Assembly: GCA_025677825.1 (NCBI GenBank)
Contig: JAIXMO010000081.1
Location: forward strand, 1 to 64,000
Source of the DNA: Helicostylum pulchrum
Lineage: Eukaryota; Mucoromycota; Mucoromycetes; Mucorales; Mucoraceae
Length of the DNA: 64,000 bases
Direction: 5' to 3'
Notes under the pieces: generated by a model
The model's input: the letters and a program-made list of their open reading frames with translations, nothing else
Databases searched by the model: none
What the model was told of the DNA's origin: nothing
Translations under genes and position numbers: made by a program
Shown here: positions 35,353 to 48,500 of the stretch, in pieces
Position numbering within the stretch: position 1 is the stretch's first letter
How the letters are laid out: each line of letters starts with the position of its first letter

Positions 35353-36384
35353 ATTGCCCATCTTTTTATTATTATACACCTGGTTTATTACCCCCTCTCT
35401 CCCCTTTTTTTTCATCATCTCCTCATTAATTATATTTTTTTTCTCGTCACTAAAACACATGTAATAAATAACTTTTTTACTACTTATATCCTCGCGTATA
35501 ACTAAAAATAAGTTTTGGATCCTTATTATACAAACTAAAAACTTGTTTAATTTTGTGCACGGACAAAAAAATAAAGAAATCTTTTTTTATAAACCTGCTG
35601 AAGATAAGTAATGATAGTAAATCTCCTTTTAGCAGATCTTTCCCCTACTTCTATTTTATTGCCTTTGAAGGAGAGGGAAGAAGATCTAGTATAATACTTG
35701 GCATGAAGATGTATTGGATATGTTTCTCTCTTTTAATAAAATGACGCTAATAAGTTTTTTTTTTTAGCGCGGTACCATGTGTAATTTTTTACTAGAGACT
35801 ATTACTATTGTCGCGCTATAATGGTAGCTCTCTTTTTACGTAGAAGTAAAAAACCTTTCTTCTTTTAAAAATAATCAAATACTTTAGGCTCGATACGTTG
35901 CATGCATTATGTACTTTTTATCGTGTCCCTGCTTTTTTTTTTTTTGTTAAAAAAAGCAGGCGAAATATAACTTTTATTTTTCAGAAAATAGTGTTGCACA
36001 AGCACAATTCAGAAAATGTTCGGTTACGGATAATCAAAGCTGCCTTTTTTTTTTCTTCCAAGTTTCGGTATATCCAGTAATTGCACTTTTTTCGTGCTTA
36101 TTCCAAGTGACAATACAATGATAAATAAACAATGATTTACAAGTAATGCAATTAGACGTAAATAAATTAAATATATTTAAGCACCAATGTGTTTGACATG
36201 TGTACGACAATGCTTACCAGTAAGAGAATGGATTCATTCAAAACATTTACCATGCTTATTCCAAAACCAAATGTATCATATTACATGTGTTTTTTAGGGG
36301 TTTTTGTTGAAGTAGGGTATAAACCTTAGAGCCTCGATTACTTGTTGTCACCGTTATAGCAGGCGGTTGGCACAGGTGTGCATA
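35353..36384. other. Spacer after CotH gene 2
   Basis: About 1 kb: 3'UTR, then AT-rich sequence with an inverted CCTGCTTTTTTTT...AAAAAAAGCAGG stretch at 35928-35960 that could fold as a T-rich hairpin. No gene. Confidence 0.45.
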
Positions 36385-36760
36385 AAAATGATTAAATAGA
36401 TCACATCCATTTTATCAGCCCAACATTTATTTACAGTAGCAGCTCTATTTGAGGGTAGCCGAAATTCAGAAGAAAAGCCACCCTTATATCGAACGTTACC
36501 CTTATTATCGTTCAGTGAGTAAGTACTTCTAAAAAAGAAAAAAAGCTCACTGAGATACCTGAGTTTAAATAATCGCTCACATAAGAAATCACTGCTGAAA
36601 TTAGCAGTTAGAATAAATATTGGTTTTTATTTTATAAAGAAACAGGAAACGATTTTTGGACCCAAGTTTCGTGATACATATATGTTGTTTTAACTATATC
36701 TTTGATAAAAAAAATAAAAGTGTACTTTTTGGTTTTTTTTTTTTTGCGATTTTCATTTTT
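36385..36760 (+). repeat. Left part of repeat C region
   Basis: 36385-36433 resembles 7398-7465. A TA-flanked CAGTAGCAGCTCTATTTGAG terminus sits at 36434. From about 36535 the sequence is nearly identical to the left flank of copy B (23465-23689). Composite of repeat pieces; no coding sequence. Confidence 0.6.
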
Positions 36761-37327
36761 GGGTCAACCCCTTTTGTGGTTATTTTATACTTACTTCGGA
36801 TCCAATTTGCTATTTTTATGAAAAAAACATGCATGGTATAGAACTCGTTTAGGCGCCTCTAATCCATTTTAAATCATACTTTTATTGCAAAAACTGAAAG
36901 AGTAATCGCGGTTTTAGACTTTTTTTTTTTTGGGTAATAAATACACTTTTTTAGTATAACCATTTTCAGAGCTTCGCGATTACATAAGATGTAGTTTTTT
37001 ATTACCGTGTTTGGTTATAGCACCGAATGTAGATATTTAAAAACTGTATATTGGATGTTTATAAAAGAAAGTGCTACATCTAAAATTGAGCGATAAAACG
37101 CGCTTTAAAGAAATCACCAATTTGAGGATCGCTTAACTCAAATTTTAGCCGGAAAAAAAACCTCTAAAACGGTGATTACTCGGTCAGTGTTTTTATTAAA
37201 GATGTGATTTTGGATGGATTAGATGCGCCAAAAAATCTCTTATTATCATTGGTTTTTCCACAAAGAAAGTTAAGCTGGATCGAAAGCAATTTCAAAATAA
37301 TGTCAAAAACACAAAAGGGGTTGACCC
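36761..37327. repeat. Dispersed repeat copy C, inverted GGGTCAACCCCTTTTG ends
   Basis: About 567 bp, same layout as A and B. The left stem arm is ATTGAG (37085) where A and B have ACCGAG; against CTCGGT (37179) both changes still allow G-U pairing. The other arms AATCACC (37112) and GGTGATT (37171) are intact. The right end runs into a C-rich stretch of about 13 C. The right flank does not continue like A and B. Confidence 0.72.
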
Positions 37328-38820
37328 CCCCCCCCCAAAATGACCAAAAATGATCAAAAATGATCGGCTGACGAGGAGTAACTTTTACTAAGTATCCATC
37401 AACTGGACAATATCCATCAGCTAGACTGCAAATTTTCCAATCATGTGTGCCGTATGAAAGCCACTGTGGCTTTTAAATTTGAAAAACTATAAAAAAGCAA
37501 CTTTTTTTTTCAACTTGACCATACAGCTCTTGCGTAAACAGTAGGGATACCACCTGTGCTCTTAAGTAAACGTTAAGAAGCGCCTGGGAGCCTCCATGAC
37601 CATAGTTTCTCCTCTTCTGGGGGCGCGGTGAGAGAGGTTCTTGGGGAGGTGCATATGAATGTAAGCTAAGTTGCACATGCCCTCTTTTTTTTTTTAAAAA
37701 AAAAATAAATAAAAATGAAAAAGGAATGTGCTTCCATCTTCTCTTGGTCTGACTGGACTAAACACTTGTTATGTAATAAACTTGGATGAATAAAGCTTTC
37801 TTTTGAACAAAAGTTTTAACTTGTCCTTTTCAATAATCAGTAAAAGTAATTGTCTGAATCGACCATCTTTTTTTCAGTCAAGCATTGAGCTATGAAAAGA
37901 CTTGTTTATTTTTTCTTTTTAAGAAAACAAAAAGTAACTACAATCATTTATTTTACACCAATGCCCTTCTTTTGCTACTTCCGTACATGTGTTAGAACTC
38001 ATACCAACTAACGCGTAAAGTTTTGGGTTTGAACCTGTGAAGTCTAATATGAAATACACAGGTGTCAAACGTGTCATGCGCGATAATAAGATTACAGAGC
38101 ATATACACACAGTATACTTAGTTTATTCGCTGGAATTCAAATCTTCACCAAACTGTAGTATTGGTATCATCACCTATGGTATCAAAAGATTTTCCTATTA
38201 CGATAGTTATCAATAGTACATATTTTTCTCTTTGGTTTATTTATTTTCGACGGGTTTTGTAAGCAGTCAGCAGTTTCAGAATGCTTGCCAAAGCAATTAT
38301 CAAGTCTTTAATAATTACGCCAGTAAAAAAAAAGAAGGTCTTGACTCATACAAACCCAGTTATTATATTAATACTTGTCAGTATTTTTTAGCAAGAAAAG
38401 AAATACAACTTTTGTCAAGTGCTACTAAATGTATACAGGATAACAGCGTGAGGTCAAAGAAAAGGAAATATATTTTTATCTTTCTTTGAGCTTGTAATAA
38501 AGATTACGGTTATTAATAGATAGAGTCTTACGCAAACATAATAAATGAACCAAAATCTCAAACTCTTTAATTGGTAGTGCTATCATACATATCTGCCCGT
38601 TAACTTTGGTAAGCATATTTCAAAAAATAAAACAACTCGGCACCCAAATCGACGATCGTGACAAAACCACGTCAATTAACTCCGTCATTCATTTTTTTTT
38701 TTCTTATAAATACCAATTATACCAAAGTCTTATTTTTTTCTAGGTACCTTCTTCTCTTTTTGGTCGAATATATATTACTCTCCCAACTCTCTTTTTGTGT
38801 GTTTTTCTAAAAAAAAAATC
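37328..38820. other. Spacer with faint coding relics, FECH upstream region
   Basis: About 1.5 kb. 37540-37676 is locally richer in GC and reads on the minus strand as a protein-like Pro/Arg-rich peptide (H-S-Y-A-P-P-Q-E-P-L-S-P-R-P-Q-K-R-R). A 56-codon plus-strand ORF lies at 38049-38216 and an 86-codon one at 38232-38489. None is recognised; they may be mobile-element fragments. The last 150 bp should be the ferrochelatase promoter. Confidence 0.4.
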
Positions 38821-40237
38821 ATGTATTCCTTGATTAGACATTCTGGTAAGAAAGGAACTACTCATTGTTCTTTTTAGTTTCGACGTGTGTAACTAACCCT
38901 TTAAGAATTGGTTAGCAAGACGCTTCAATTCCAATGTTGCATTAACCAGACCTTTGGCATCAGTACCTACTTTCCGTTGGTACTCTTCCGAAACCAATAC
39001 AACCAAACCGTAAGTTAACACGCGCCTTATACAACATTTATAATAAAACCTCCCCTTCCTTAACTTTGTTGAATATATAGTCCTACTGCAGTTTTACTTA
39101 CTAATATGGGTGGGCCCAAAACCTTGGACGACGTTTACAACTTTCTTCACAACTTATTCTCGGATAGAGATCTTATGCAATTACCATTCCAAAAGTATGC
39201 ATCAAAGTACATTGCTACTAGACGTACACCTCAAATTAAGGAACAATATCAAGCTATTGGAGGAGGTTCACCAATTCTTTCTTGGACTCGTAAGCAAGGC
39301 GAAGCCATGGAGAAATTACTTGATCAAATCTCACCCGAGACAGGTAACAAAAAAAAAAATACATATTTTTTTTTTTTTACATAAATTAAATGAATTAACA
39401 CACTCAAAACTTTTTTTTTTTTTTTTAGCTCCTCATAAACATTATATTGCTTTTCGTTATGTTGAACCTTACACCAACACTGCACTTAAGCAAATGAAGA
39501 AAGATAAAGTAGAGCGAGCCATTGTTTTCACGCAATATCCTCAATATTCATGTTCCACCACCGGCAGTAGTTTAAACGAGCTCCATCGCGGAATTACGGA
39601 GATGGGTATGGATAAAGACATCAAATGGAGTATTATTGATCGATGGGCAACACATCCTGGTTTTATTGATGCAACTGCTAAAAAGATTGAAGCCAAATTA
39701 TCAGAGTACACCCCTGAAGAACGTAAAGAAGCCATCATTATGTTCTCTGCTCATTCATTACCCATGTCTGTAGTGAACCGCGGTGATCCTTATCCCGCTG
39801 AAGTAGCTTCCACTGTCGATCATGTCATGAAAAGATTAAACAATGCCTTCCCCTATCGTCTTTGTTGGCAGTCACAGGTAGGCCCTTCTGCTTGGTTAGG
39901 TCCTCAAACCGCTGATGCTATTAAAGGCTTTGCAAAGGCTGGTAGAAAGAATGTAGTAGTTGTGCCAATTGCTTTTACCAGTGATCATATTGAAACTTTA
40001 TATGAATTGGATCAAGAGTATGCTGTGGAAGCTAAAGAAGTTGGTTTAACTGGTTGGAAGCGTGTAGATGCTTTAAACGATGATAAGACATTTACTGATG
40101 CTATGGCTCACATCGTTAAAGAGCATATCGACAAGGACGAAATTGTTAGTAAGCAATGGCAACTTAGATGTCCCAGTTGTACTTTTGAAACGTGTGGTCA
40201 CTCTCGTGATTTTTTTATTAATAACCAAAAGAATTAA
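38821..40237 (+). CDS. HEM15: Ferrochelatase, mitochondrial, [2Fe-2S] type
   Basis: Inserts Fe2+ into protoporphyrin IX, the last step of haem synthesis, at the matrix side of the inner mitochondrial membrane. Exons 38821-38845 (25 nt), 38916-39009, 39081-39343 and 39429-40237; about 396 residues. The N-terminus [16 protein letters not shown] is a basic, amphipathic targeting sequence. Core motifs: [32 protein letters not shown] and the catalytic His in F-S-A-H236-S-L-P. Four cysteines match the animal iron-sulfur ligands in spacing: C169 and C375-x2-C378-x4-C383 (CPSCTFETC), which S. cerevisiae Hem15 is known to lack. The acceptor at 38914-38915 was chosen because it alone keeps frame with exon 1. 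Confidence 0.95.
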
Positions 40238-40358
40238 AACTGTACATATTTATTTTTTAAATGTTATTATTAAATGTTTATTTTTTTTTAAAAAAGAAAA
40301 ATGTGTGTGTATAAACGAGGGGAAAAGAAATAAACCTTTTTTTAGTGAGGTTTTATTT

Positions 40359-43300
40359 TTAAAAGCCTTCAACCTTAAATTGCCAGGCACCAGTGTTATC
40401 ATCATAGCTAACAAAAGTAACCACACCACGTTTACGAAGTTTTTCCTTAAAAAGTTGGAAACGAGGATGTTGTGGATCCTTGATAGCAGCACCCGTATTT
40501 TTATCATGAGTGAAACAGTTATCGATTCGGACAAGCGCCGGTACATTTAATTCAGTTCCTTGAGGAGGTTTATTCTCTTCTTCAGGATAAACAACAACCT
40601 TTTTATCTTCAATAACAACAATGTTACCCATAATATCATCAAGAACTGTTTCGGATAAATCAACTGCATTTTCAAACTTTACTTCACCGTATCCTTTACG
40701 ACCAACTGTCAAATTTTGTACACGCTTTAAACTTTCCTTACTCATACCAGATAATGTCTCAAGAGTAGGAGAAATATAATAACCGTTTTGAATGGCGATA
40801 GAAGAAACACGCGCAGTTCTGGGGACAACGTTTGCAGTAGCAGCAGTAGTGGTAGTAGAGGTAGTAGTTGTAGCAGTGACAGTAGTTTGAGCAACGGATG
40901 CGTTACTTTCAGTAACAAAAGATGTTTCGCTGTTTGAGCTATCCTTAGTAGCAACGAGTTCAAGATTAGGATTAAACAAGGCTTTTCTCTTTTCTGCCTT
41001 CTTGCTATCGTTTACAAGTGCAACAATATTAGCAGTATCGACGGGTTGTTCGAAAACCAACTTTTTGTTACGAGGGGCAAAAGCACCAGCTCCAAGTACA
41101 GCATCGTCACTAATACCATCGAAAGAGCCATGGGAAATAGTGTTCTTGTTACCATTAGCAGCCTTTCCAGCAGGGAAAGAGAAACCACGAAGTTTAATTT
41201 TGGAAACAACGTGAGGGGAGATAGGATAATAAAGATTATTGGCTTTACGAGGGGAGTTGTCAAGAGCGACAGCAGAAGGACCAGCTCTAGCACCATTATA
41301 GATATCGTTGGGTGCCTTACTTAAGTCAAATAATGGGTTATTACCGTAAGGATTCTTATCTACTGTAGCAACCAAATGTTGTTGTTGTTGAAGAGGGTTG
41401 GTACCAAATGAAGTTAATCCACCTTGAGCAGGTAAACTGAATTGACCACCTTGTTGTTGTTGTTGTTGACCAAATCCACCAAATCCACCACCAGTTGCAT
41501 TACCAGCACCTAAAGTATTATTACCAAATAATCCACCTCCTAATCCAGTAGCAGCAGGCTTTTGACCAAATAATCCACCGGATTGTCCAGGTTGTTGTGT
41601 TTGTCCAGCTCCAAATCCACCGAATCCACCAGTAGCTCCACCGATGGTAGCGCCAGAAGAGTTACCGAAAAGAGATGTGGTAGGTGCAGCAGGTTTAGCG
41701 GCACCGAACAATCCACCACCAGCAGCAGGTTGACCGAATCCGCCAGCAGCAGGAGCAGCTGAAGCGCCGAATCCACCACCAAATCCACCAGCAGCAGGGG
41801 CAGCTGAACTGGCTCCGAAAGAGAAGGAAGAAGCAGGTTTGCTAGTAGCAGCAGCACCGAAGCCACCTGGAGCAGCACCAAATCCACCAGTAGCAGCAGC
41901 AGGTTGACCAAATCCACCAGCGGGAGCACCGAAACCACCCGTAGCAGCAGGCTTTTGACCAAATCCACCAAATCCAGTTTGTTGTTGAGCGGCAGGTTGT
42001 CCAAAGGCACCAGCGGCAGGAGCAGGTTGACCGAATCCACCAGCAGCAGGAGCACCAAAGGCACCAGCAGCAGGAGCGGGAGTACTACCTACATATAAAA
42101 AAAACATGTTAATATTTTAATATTTTAATTAATCTAAAACTTACCAAATGAGAAAGGTTTTGAAGCAGCAGCACCAAAGGCACCGGTAGTAGCGCCAGCA
42201 CCAAATCCACCAGTAGCGGCGGCAGGTTGACCAAAGGCAGAAGAAGTAGAACCGAAAGCACCAGTAGGAGCGGCAGGTTGACCAAATGCAGAAGCAGCAG
42301 GTTGTTGTTGTTGTTGACCGAACAAACCACCAGAACCACCAAAGGCGCCACCAGCGGCAGCAGCAGGTTGACCAAAAGCAGAAGGTTGTTGACCAAAGGC
42401 ACCACCGGCAGCAGCAGCAGGTTGACCAAAGGCACCGCCAGTAGCAGCAGCAGGTTGACCGAAAGCAGAACTAGCGGTGGGAGCGGCACCAAAGGCACCA
42501 CCACCAATACCACCGGTACCAACTGCACCAGCAGTCTTTCTACCTTGTGCGTAATCTTGTAAACGAAGCTCTTCTAATGAGTAATTTTTATATTGTGGCA
42601 TAGCAGAAATCGTTTGAAAGAAGTTGTTGACACCGGTTGTAATATCTCTGTCTTGTGTAGGGGTGAAATCAGGTGCTGCAGTACCTTGATTGACTCCACC
42701 AGGTGCTTGTTGTTGTTGTTGTCCAAATGCTGAACCTGTAGCTCCCATACCACCACCGCCACCACCAAATGCTGAGGCTTGTTGAGGCTGGCCAAATGTG
42801 TTTGTAACAGGTGCTACACCACCAAAAGCACTTCCGCCTGGACGTTGTCCAAATAATCCGCCAGCTGCTGGTGCTGCTGAAGTTCCAAATGATGAAGTTG
42901 TAGGTGCTGTCATGATACGAAGGAAAAAAAAAGAAAGAGAAAAAGGATTAATAAACCGTTTTTTTTTTCCTGATAAACTAATATAATGTTGTCTATAATA
43001 CTTACTCGATCCGAAGCCGCCAAATCCAGTCGCAGCAGCAGGTTGAGCTAATAATTATTTAAAAAAAAAAAAATAGTCAGTATTTTTTTTTATCATACAT
43101 AATATTTGAAAAAAACCGAATTATAAATTATCCTACCTGCTCCAAAAGCGGAAGGCGCAGCATTACCAAAAGCTGAAGTCCTTGGACCAAAAGCTGAACC
43201 AGCCGCACCGAAACCGCCTAAAGAAGGAAGAAAGTAGAAGAAAAGAAACGTCGTGTGTCAATTATTGTTAATCATTTTAATGTTTCCAATCGTTACCTGC

Positions 43301-43599
43301 AGGAGGAGCAGCACCAAAGGCTGATTGTTGTTGAGCTGGTTGACCAAATGCTCCACCAGTTGTAGCTGGTGCAGCTCCAAATGCTCCGGGTGTGGAAGTA
43401 GCACCAAAGCCTATAATTAAATAAATAATTTTTAATTATTATTTTTTTAAAAAACAAAAAGGGAATTGAATCTCTTACCGCCAAAAGCACTAGTTTGTTG
43501 TTGTTGTTGTTGTTGAGGTGGTTGCCCGAAAACTGAATTTGGTGGTTGTTGCTGTTGACCGAAGCCTCCACTGTTACCAAATGCACTTTTGCCAAACAT
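40359..43599 (-). CDS. NUP98: Nucleoporin NUP98-type (FG repeats, GLEBS, C-terminal domain)
   Basis: Nuclear-pore FG nucleoporin that forms the permeability barrier and docks the mRNA export factor Gle2/Rae1. Exons 43599-43479, 43410-43297, 43217-43137, 43047-43006, 42906-42145 and 42088-40359; about 949 residues. GLFG/FG repeats with Gln- and Ala-rich linkers fill the first two thirds. A GLEBS motif (T-P-T-Q-D-R-D-I-T-T-G-V-N-N-F-F-Q) sits near residues 195-240. The C-terminal domain (K-R-V-Q-N-L-T-V-G-R-K-G-Y-G; L-V-R-I-D-N-C-F) ends exactly in K-V-E-G-F. The normal autoproteolysis site H-F-S is therefore absent and no Nup96 part follows, as in yeast Nup100/Nup116. Confidence 0.93.
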
Positions 43600-43774
43600 A
43601 TTTTTTTTTAATGAAAAGGGGGTTTAAAGAGAGAGAAAAAAAAAAAAAAAAAAACGCGTCCTACTCATACGAAAAAAAATTTGTTTAATAATAATATTTC
43701 AGTCTGACGTCACGAATGGGTTTATAAAGCTTCCACTTTTGTCAAAAGCTCCCTTTTCCGCAACTTCTTTAACC
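43600..43774. promoter_or_regulatory. Bidirectional promoter NUP98 / capping enzyme
   Basis: Only 175 bp separate the two divergent ATGs, with an A-run near 43637-43654. Both 5'UTRs must be short. Confidence 0.5.
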
Positions 43775-45434
43775 ATGACTAGTCTAGTTCCTAATATTCC
43801 TGGTGAATTTGTGAACGATACCTTTGCATTAAAGGAAAAAGTTGCTTCTCTTCTTCACTTGAAGTACTACAAGTTAATACTCTTAATATAACCTTTTTTA
43901 AAATCCTTTTATTCTAACTTGTGCGGGTGGATGTTTTAGATTCCCTGGAGCACAACCCATTAGTTTCGGTGCAAAGCAATTGGAGGAAATCGAACGAGAA
44001 GAGTAATATATTAAAAAAACCAACTGAATCAATATATACTTACAATCACACAGGTTTTTCGTTGCAGAGAAATCAGACGGTATTCGTTGTCTCGCTTTAC
44101 TCACAGTCAACAATAGAAGAGAGCCAGAAGTTTATCTTGTTCGTATTACACTAATGCATAGACAGCATAACAGTTTTTTATATATACTTATACTGCTTTA
44201 TAGTTTGATAGAAAGAGCAACTTTCATGTTGTCCGAAACTTTCGTTTTCCTATTCCGGGTGATCCATCCTTTCAAAAGTGTTTAAAGAATACTATTATTG
44301 ACGGTGAATTCGTATTAGATAAAGAAGCTGACGGAACTGTAAGTATTCAAAAGTAATATTTTTATTCAGTAATTTGATCTTGTGTGTATTTATTGTAGAC
44401 ACAATTGAAATTTTTACTATTTGACTGTTTGTGTATCGAAGAAAAAGTTTTAGTTTCGCGAGGTTTAATGAGTAGACTTGGTGTAAGTGTGTATACACAT
44501 TTAAAATGCAATTTACAAGTACTAATACGATCAATTTGTTTTACCAGTACCTTAAAACTGAAATTATTAAACCACATCAAGAAATGGTAAAAAAGAATCC
44601 TAATTTAGCAAAACGATTACCGTTCATGTAAAATATCTAAATTCAATCTAAAAAAACGCCTTACTAAAATTCAACAATTTTATAGTGTTGAATTCAAAGA
44701 ACAACAATTCACATATCATCTTGATATGGTATTTAACGAAATCATACCGAATTTAAAGCACGGAAACGACGGTCTTATATTTACATCTGTCAGTGCACCT
44801 TATGTTATGGGAACCTGTAATAAAATGTAAATCAACAGAGTAATATAGTAATACAATAACTAACCTTTTTTTTTTGTAATAGGTTAAAATGGAAACCATT
44901 AAACGAAAATTCAGTCGATTTTAAAGTAGAATTACGTTTCCCTGGTAGTAGATTACCTGGTGTTAGCGATTATGCAGCAACTCCTCGCATTAATTTACTA
45001 GTTTGGCAAGGAGGCAACGATTATACTTTTTTTGCTGAATTAGGCATTACAGATGAAGAATGGGAAAAGCAATTTAAAGATAAACCTAGATATATGGATG
45101 GAAAGATCATTGAATGTAATTACGACCCACAATTACAGCAAGAGTTAAACTTGAAATCACCGTGGAGATTTATGCGTTATAGAGATGATAAACCTGATGG
45201 TAATCATCAATCCACTGTAAATAACGTGTTACGTAGTATTCAGGATGCTGTGTCTAAAGAAGAGGTACGCGTAAAATAAATATGTATACACATATATATA
45301 TATAAAATGACAAATGCATTAATATATATGTTATGTAGCTTATTGCACGTATGCCTAAAATTAAAGAGGCTTCCAATAAACGTAAAGAGCGTGAAAATGA
45401 CGATATAGACAGAAAGAGAAGACGTCAAAATTAA
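43775..45434 (+). CDS. CEG1: mRNA guanylyltransferase (capping enzyme alpha subunit)
   Basis: Nuclear enzyme transferring GMP to the 5' diphosphate end of pre-mRNA. Nine exons: 43775-43872, 43940-44002, 44054-44138, 44204-44338, 44399-44482, 44548-44627, 44686-44826, 44883-45264 and 45339-45434; about 387 residues. Motif I is E-K-S-D-G-I-R (nucleophilic Lys near residue 60). Others: motif III D-G-E-F-V-L, motif IIIa F-L-L-F-D-C-L, motif IV D-G-L-I-F-T and motif V L-K-W-K-P. An OB-fold with W-R-F-M-R-Y-R-D-D-K follows, then a basic C-terminal tail. No triphosphatase domain, as expected for fungi where that is a separate protein. Two donors (GTTAAT, GTTCGT) are non-typical GT forms. Confidence 0.93.
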
Positions 45435-45502
45435 TGTACATATAAAAAAAAAATTAAATAAAAGATCAAGAGAGTATATTACTTTTGTACATGTTTTTTA
45501 TT

Positions 45503-46948
<1,446 letters not shown>

Positions 46949-47117
46949 TTTGAATAAGTTTACAAAAATATGTAGAAAAAAAAAGAAGCAAAACTTTTTC
47001 TCCATTCAGTTCTAACCATATATATAAATAAAAAAAGTGACTGCTACTATATTTCACTGTTTTACTAGATGTTTGTTTTTACTTCTTCGACTACAGCCAG
47101 TGTACTTACTGCGGTTC
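46949..47117. other. MAP2 promoter region
   Basis: Short AT-rich upstream region ending at the left terminus of the MITE at 47118. Confidence 0.4.
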
Positions 47118-47289
47118 ATACACTATTTTCAGATATTATTTGCGCACTTGTAGAAATAAATTTTGAGTAGAAATTGTTTCGTATTCTAGGACATAAATAC
47201 GCATTCTTTTTTCACGCACTTTTTTATTTTATTTTTCTACGCAAAATTTATTTCTACAAGTGCGCAAATAATATCTGAAAATAGTGTAT
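47118..47289. mobile_element. MITE with 48-bp perfect terminal inverted repeats, TA-flanked
   Basis: Left arm 47118-47165 and right arm 47242-47289 are exact reverse complements (ATACACTATTTTCAGATATT...), with a 76-bp A/T-rich centre. If the element proper starts at CACTATTTTC (47121) and ends at GAAAATAGTG (47286), it is 166 bp and flanked on both sides by TA, the target duplication of Tc1/mariner elements. There is no ORF, so it would need a transposase in trans. Perfect arms point to a recent insertion. It lies about 170 bp upstream of the MAP2 start. Confidence 0.8.
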
Positions 47290-48033
47290 ATCTCCTTCTT
47301 TTTACTGCGCAACAGCATCCGCAATCTATTAAAGTTAGACTGTAGAATTCAAAAGTGCGTATGTTGGACGAAAATCCAATTTAGCCGGCATGGTGATAAT
47401 TTAAGTGTACACACACACATATCCAACTCTCTAAATGATCATTCATGTTTCACCTTTTTTTTTAAAAAAAAAAAAAGGCAATCCCTCCTGGGAATATGTA
47501 ACGACTGTTAATGATGTGGGGTTCTCTTTTTTATGTAAGTGAAAAAAAAAGGTACATAGATCAAAATAGTAATAAACATGCAAATTGGTGCTGTTAGCAC
47601 TGTAAACATTAATAATTATAAAATAGGCGTATTCGTAAACTGTAGTGTCGTAATAAAAATAACTTTAGTACTTAAACATAGTAGTAAATAATAATAAAAA
47701 GTTTTCATAAGTAATTAGGCATAGCTAAATAACTACAGTAACAATAATAGAAAAAAAGCTTTCATAGTTAACTAAGCGTAATAGTCAGTATAGTTTGAAG
47801 GGGAGTAGTTTGTAGGAAAGTGATGTTGTTGTTTGACGACTGCCATATTATTTATTGCTTTTAATTGTTGGTAGGAAGTATTGATTAGATGGTGGTGTCG
47901 TGTCTTGGCTGGTGGTTATAACTCTTTTGTTAATATGAGTTAAAGGATAAAACCAAAAGTATAATTAAAAGGTTAAAAGATAGATAGAGTTTATTAATTC
48001 GAACATTGTTCTTTTTATATCAGTTTGTGGCTA
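47290..48033. other. AT-rich spacer between MITE and gene relics
   Basis: Contains CACACACACA at about 47410 and blocks GTAATTAGGCATAG / TTAACTAAGCGTAA that recur imperfectly (47640-47790). No gene. Confidence 0.4.
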
Positions 48034-48500
48034 TTACAATTTATGACTACGACAGTGGCATATTATTATTGAATCTACTACCGTATTCAATTTTTCTAAC
48101 TCGGATACTTTCATTGGCAAGTCGAATGAGCGAATCTGCTCCATGTGATATAGCTTTGGTATAGGTTTACGCATCGAAAATATAGTACAAGTCGGGCCTT
48201 CGATAAACAGACCGGATACAGCATAATTATCATCAACGCCATTCTCTAAGGCAAAGTCTAACAAGTCTTTTAACATAGTTCCGAGTTTAGCGAGATCTGG
48301 ATGCTTTTTGGAAGAACTAGCTGTTTTCACTTCGCATAAAAAACATGATATGATGATTTTTTATTCAGTTGTAATTCCAATGATCTATCTGGAACTCTTC
48401 CCTTCCATCCTTTTAAAGAAACTCTATTCTTCTTTGCTTGTCTTAGTTTTCGGTGTCTTGATTCTTTTAAAGTGCATCTACTTTTAAACCTTCAACTTTT
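48034..48500 (-). pseudogene. Relic of a mucoralean repeat-family gene (C-terminal part)
   Basis: Reads S-R-H-R-K-L-R-Q-A-K-K-N-R-V-S-L-K-G-W-K as a basic segment. A single frameshift in a T6 run near 48350 then leads to F-L-C-E-V-K followed by about 98 codons to a stop at 48034 (K-L-G-T-M-L-K-D-L-L-D, G-L-F-I-E-G). From memory, F-x-E-V-K / K-x-G-x-x-M-K-D / G-L-x-x-E-G patterns recur in multi-copy Mucorales proteins of unknown function near transposons. Not verified by search. Confidence 0.4.

Noticed and set aside
41540..42064. Long Leu/Val-rich open frame on the minus strand inside NUP98
   Set aside because: Shadow of the GFG/Ala/Gln-rich NUP98 coding sequence in another frame; the composition follows from the repeat codons.
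42227..42562. Plus-strand Ser/Thr/Arg-rich frame antisense to NUP98
   Set aside because: Antisense artefact of the same repeats.
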